From positions 1 to 5,920 of the forward strand of contig JAKUTA010000085.1 of the NCBI GenBank assembly GCA_022447885.1: a DNA stretch of 5,920 nt, in the 5' to 3' direction. Every line of letters begins with the position of its first letter. Position 1 is the first letter of the stretch. This DNA comes from Candidatus Poseidoniales archaeon. Lineage in GTDB: Archaea; Thermoplasmatota; Poseidoniia; Poseidoniales; Thalassarchaeaceae. The position numbers and the translations under genes are program-made. Positions 5,538-5,920 of the stretch are shown here, piece by piece. The notes under the pieces were generated by a model. That model was not told the DNA's origin. It did no database searches and worked only from the letters and a program-made list of their open reading frames with translations.

Positions 5538-5920
5538 ATGTCCCCAGACCAGTTCCCGGCCCCGCTGGATGCCGAGTCCCCGAAACTCGGATGCTGGCTG
5601 AAGGTGCCATCCACGGTCACTGCCGAGGCGGCCTCGCTTCTCGGATTCGACTACATAAGCATCGACATGCAACACGGTCTGGTCGACCGACACGACCTGG
5701 TACCGATGCTTCAGGCCATCCACCCACATTCGCCGCGGACAATCGTCCGGGTACCCGCAAACGACCCATCGGCCATAGGGTGGTGCCTGGACGGCGGCGC
5801 CACCGGTGTGATCGTCCCCCTTGTCAGTTCGGCCGCCGAGGCAGAAGCAGCCGTCAGGTCATGCAGGTACCCGCCGGCTGGCCACAGAAGCACCGGGCCG
5901 ACCCGCGCGTCGCTCATCTA
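5538..5920 (+). CDS. HpcH/HpaI-family class II aldolase (partial, C-terminus missing)
   Basis: This is a divalent-metal-dependent pyruvate aldolase of the HpaI (2,4-dihydroxyhept-2-ene-1,7-dioate aldolase) / citrate-lyase-beta-like family, which cleaves or forms 4-hydroxy-2-oxo acids. Only 127 residues are inside the window, about half of the usual 250 or so. Visible motifs are KLGCWLKVPS (16-25), FDYISIDMQHG (37-47), VRVPAND (70-76), GATGVIVPLV (87-96) and YPPAGHRSTGPTRA (111-124). H46 and R71 match the catalytic His45 and pyruvate-binding Arg70 of E. coli HpaI. The metal ligands that correspond to Glu149 and Asp175 lie beyond the edge. The ATG at 5538 is preceded by GGTAGGG with a 7-nt spacer. 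The gene diverges from ribF. A metabolic tie to the hyu operon is possible but not shown. Confidence 0.92.
   Translation, partial: MSPDQFPAPLDAESPKLGCWLKVPSTVTAEAASLLGFDYISIDMQHGLVDRHDLVPMLQAIHPHSPRTIVRVPANDPSAIGWCLDGGATGVIVPLVSSAAEAEAAVRSCRYPPAGHRSTGPTRASLI

Noticed and set aside
5545..5551. CAGACCA half-site at the start of the aldolase gene
   Set aside because: It is a single 7-bp half-site without the matching arm, expected by chance in a window of this size, and lies inside coding sequence.

Overview
The window is protein-coding, GC-rich bacterial DNA (roughly 60-65% GC by eye) with tightly packed genes. It holds seven protein genes, two of them cut by the window ends. Gene style, the GTG starts and the RibF sequence suggest an actinobacterium, possibly an Acidimicrobiia-like or other environmental lineage. 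That placement is an inference: no rRNA or other marker gene is present.

Layout: six genes run on the minus strand, so they read from right to left, and one runs on the plus strand at the right end. At the right edge (5538 onward, plus) is the start of an HpcH/HpaI-family class II aldolase. Back to back with it is ribF (5438-4497, minus), the bifunctional riboflavin kinase/FMN adenylyltransferase. After a 118-bp gap (4379-4496) comes a compact minus-strand array: a VOC (glyoxalase/extradiol dioxygenase fold) protein, a FadR-type GntR regulator, a small cupin, HyuA and HyuB. HyuB runs off the left edge. These five genes are separated by 4, 18 and 5 bp, and the last pair overlaps by 4 bp (ATGA). 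This is good evidence for one translationally coupled operon.

How the genes may work together: HyuA and HyuB are the two subunits of the ATP-dependent hydantoinase/oxoprolinase/acetone-carboxylase superfamily, which opens a cyclic amide or carboxylates a ketone. The VOC and cupin proteins both keep recognisable metal-ligand residues and could act before or after that step, or handle the substrate. The GntR/FCD protein probably senses a small carboxylate and controls the operon. The gap ahead of the VOC gene holds a perfect 13-bp palindrome with the TGGTCnGACCA core of FadR-type operators. It overlaps a plausible -10 box and lies beside further GGTCTG half-sites, which points to autoregulation. 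The substrate cannot be read from the sequence.

No mobile element, CRISPR array, tRNA, rRNA or convincing terminator was seen. The most interesting points are the operator cluster, the composition of this small catabolic-looking operon, the non-canonical NDPY segment of HyuB, and a ribF that lacks truB on its upstream side.
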